Part shown: positions 62,455 to 64,000 of the stretch, in pieces
How positions within the stretch are numbered: the stretch's first letter is position 1
Layout: each line of letters starts with the position of its first letter
Origin: Anaerolineae bacterium
GTDB taxonomy: Bacteria; Chloroflexota; Anaerolineae; Anaerolineales; Anaerolineaceae
Direction: 5' to 3'
Length of the DNA stretch: 64,000 bases
Assembly (NCBI GenBank): GCA_013178295.1
Contig: JABLWW010000013.1
Coordinates: 62,001-126,000, forward strand
Made by a program: the position numbers and the translations under genes
Notes under the pieces: generated by a model
Database searches by the model: none
The model's input: only the letters and a program-made list of their open reading frames with translations
What the model was told of the DNA's origin: nothing

Positions 62455-64000
62455 ATGATGCATGAAAAAGAACCCGTCGCCATTCTGGCTGCACTTTGCG
62501 ATGCAGATAGCAGACTGATTAAGGTGCTACGTGATGACCTAAAAATCGGAAGCACGTTTGCCCAAGGGCAGCCGTTCAGCAGCATCATTGACCCGCAGAA
62601 TCGCGCCGAAGCCGAAAACTTTCTCAACGACATCCGCCAGCACAACGCCAGCTTTGGCTATACTCTGCTAGTGCACACCGCCGATTACAGGAACAAACTG
62701 CTCTTTGTCGGCGGACTTGTTACCGATACAATCCTCATCATCGCTTCACCCTCCGACAGCAGCGCCATGACCGCGCTCTTTGAAGAGATGATGCGCATCA
62801 TCAACGAGCAGACCAACCAGCTGCGCAACGCCCTCAAAGAACGCAGCCTGCTGGAGCGCCAGCCAGAAGATCGAGAAAAGGAAACCCTGATCTATACCGA
62901 CCTGACACGCCTCAACAACGAGCTGATCAAAACACAGCGCGAACTGGCAAAGAGAAATCACGAACTTGCCGCCGAGCGCGAACGTTACCGCATGATCTCC
63001 GAAAGCATTTCCGATTTTGCCTATGCCATGTGCGCCGATGAAGCCTTTAACCTGCGTTTTGAGTGGACGGCTGGCGCTCTGGAGCAAATTACTGGCTACA
63101 ACGCAGGCGAATTGGAGAAAATGGGCGGCTTGCAAGCCATTACCATCGCAGAAGACCTTCACATGCTCGAAGACCAAAACAAAAAGCTCCAGCGCGGTGA
63201 AAAGGCTGCGGTGGAGGTGCGCATCATGCGCCGTGATGGCAGCGTTGGCTGGCTGCGCGATCATAAAAAACCCCTCTGGGATGCAGAAGCCAAACGCGTT
63301 GATCGCATCTACGGTGCAATGCAGGATATTTCCGAACAAAAGAGGATGGAAGATGCGCTGATTTCCAGCCGCAAGATGTCTGATCTCGGTACCCTGACGG
63401 CGGGTATCGCCCACGAGATTAGCTCGCCGCTGCAGGTCATCACCGGCATTGGCGATTCCCTGCTGGAGAAGGTAAAGCAAGACCAACCCGACAAAGAACA
63501 TGCAGTGAATCAGTTAGCCTTTTTGGCGCGCAACGCCTGGCGCATCGCCGACATCGTGGCTGCCCTGCGCAACTACGCTGGCGTCCCCGAGCGTTCTTAT
63601 GAAAGGCGCGACCTGAACGAGATTGTCAGGGAAACTGTCCTGCTGATGGGACATCAATTTGAACGCCAACAGCCGATCGAGGTAGTCAACGAACTGAGCC
63701 CTGTCCCACTGATCATCGAATGCGAATACAGCCAGATTGTGCAGGCATTGATCAACCTCATCAACAACGCCCAGGAAGCCATGCCCGACGGCGGGCGAAT
63801 CACCCTGCGCACCGCAGAGATCAGCGGCGACCTGCCCATCCTCTTGGAAATCAGCGACACCGGTGAGGGAATCGCCTGGGAAAATCAAGAAAAGGTCTTT
63901 AACCCCTTTTTCACCACCAAGCCGCCGGGGCAGGCAAAGGGACTGGGGCTATGGATCGTGGCGGGGATTGTGCAGTCACACGGAGGCAGAATCGAAATGC
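62455..64000 (+). CDS. PAS sensor histidine kinase (partial, runs off the window)
   Basis: At least 515 residues; the frame is open to the window edge. An N-terminal region of about 120 residues (LAALCDADSRLIKVLRDDLKI, then FSSIIDPQNRAEAENFL) is PAS-like and may be a degenerate sensor. A coiled coil at about 125-180 follows, then a PAS domain (180-290), HisKA with H-box GIAHEISSPLQVITG near 322 and a HATPase_c domain with NNAQEAMPDGG, SDTGEGI and NPFFTTKPPGQAKGLGLWI. The H-box resembles that of the kinase at 25.1 kb. It lies 22 bp after the B12-binding sensor and is presumably the output kinase. Confidence 0.9.
   Translation, partial: MMHEKEPVAILAALCDADSRLIKVLRDDLKIGSTFAQGQPFSSIIDPQNRAEAENFLNDIRQHNASFGYTLLVHTADYRNKLLFVGGLVTDTILIIASPSDSSAMTALFEEMMRIINEQTNQLRNALKERSLLERQPEDREKETLIYTDLTRLNNELIKTQRELAKRNHELAAERERYRMISESISDFAYAMCADEAFNLRFEWTAGALEQITGYNAGELEKMGGLQAITIAEDLHMLEDQNKKLQRGEKAAVEVRIMRRDGSVGWLRDHKKPLWDAEAKRVDRIYGAMQDISEQKRMEDALISSRKMSDLGTLTAGIAHEISSPLQVITGIGDSLLEKVKQDQPDKEHAVNQLAFLARNAWRIADIVAALRNYAGVPERSYERRDLNEIVRETVLLMGHQFERQQPIEVVNELSPVPLIIECEYSQIVQALINLINNAQEAMPDGGRITLRTAEISGDLPILLEISDTGEGIAWENQEKVFNPFFTTKPPGQAKGLGLWIVAGIVQSHGGRIEM

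Overview
The window looks like chromosome of an anaerobic, free-living, GC-rich bacterium, most likely a Chloroflexota (Anaerolineae-type) member. This is inferred from the gene mix: two tungsten-type aldehyde ferredoxin oxidoreductases, methanol and MttB-type corrinoid methyltransferases without a pyrrolysine codon, many PAS/GAF histidine kinases, PknB-like kinases and an aroK-aroB fusion. No 16S rRNA gene is present to confirm it. I saw no rRNA, tRNA, CRISPR array, insertion sequence or replication origin.

Layout. 1-3.3 kb: 5' end of a SNF2-type helicase, then a two-gene type II restriction-modification cassette of visibly lower GC. 3.4-7.8 kb: AOR with a four-cluster ferredoxin, a TolB-like lipoprotein and a pirin. 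8.1-12.1 kb: homoserine dehydrogenase, a CPBP intramembrane protease and Tex. 12.2-14.1 kb: two toxin-antitoxin modules (HepT/MntA and DUF5615/DUF433) plus a relic of a second DUF433 gene. 14.1-17.8 kb: two membrane Ser/Thr kinases and a kinase-less relative that share an external C-terminal module. 17.8-28.2 kb: signalling block (LuxR-type regulator, degenerate receiver, CZB chemoreceptor, CheB-CheR-PAS fusion, PAS/GAF histidine kinase). 28.2-29.9 kb: methyltransferase and heme O synthase. 29.9-33.2 kb: mtaC-mtaB methanol methyltransferase operon, divergent from a LacI-family regulator, with two near-identical operators. 33.2-36.8 kb: a solute-binding/TPR-like lipoprotein candidate and an unknown zinc-ribbon protein. 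36.8-50.8 kb: a complete aromatic amino acid operon on the minus strand (aroH-aroF-tyrA-aroA-aroE-aroC-aroKB-aroQ-aminotransferase) ending in a MEDS-PAS-GAF histidine kinase, with pheA divergent. 50.8-57.7 kb: HD-GYP protein, histidine kinase, LuxR regulator and MttB-like methyltransferase on the minus strand. 57.9-64 kb: SCP2, Fe-alcohol dehydrogenase, second AOR, a CarH-like B12-binding protein and a histidine kinase cut by the window end.

How it fits together. The metabolic theme is anaerobic C1 and alcohol/aldehyde oxidation (MtaBC, MttB homologue, ADH plus AOR), under one-component (LacI), two-component (HisKA_3 kinases with LuxR-type regulators; a MEDS sensor known from methylotrophs and methanogens) and cobalamin-based sensing. 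The most striking find is the roughly 240-nt leader of the aromatic operon. It has a consensus promoter, a 30-codon leader peptide with alternating Phe and Tyr codons, a GU-tolerant 12-bp antiterminator pairing and an intrinsic terminator with a U-tract. This is a textbook ribosome-mediated attenuator, here sensing both Tyr and Phe ahead of the whole chorismate-to-tyrosine pathway. A second sequence-level theme is that several genes have a TATAAT box only 6-7 nt before the start codon, suggesting leaderless mRNAs.
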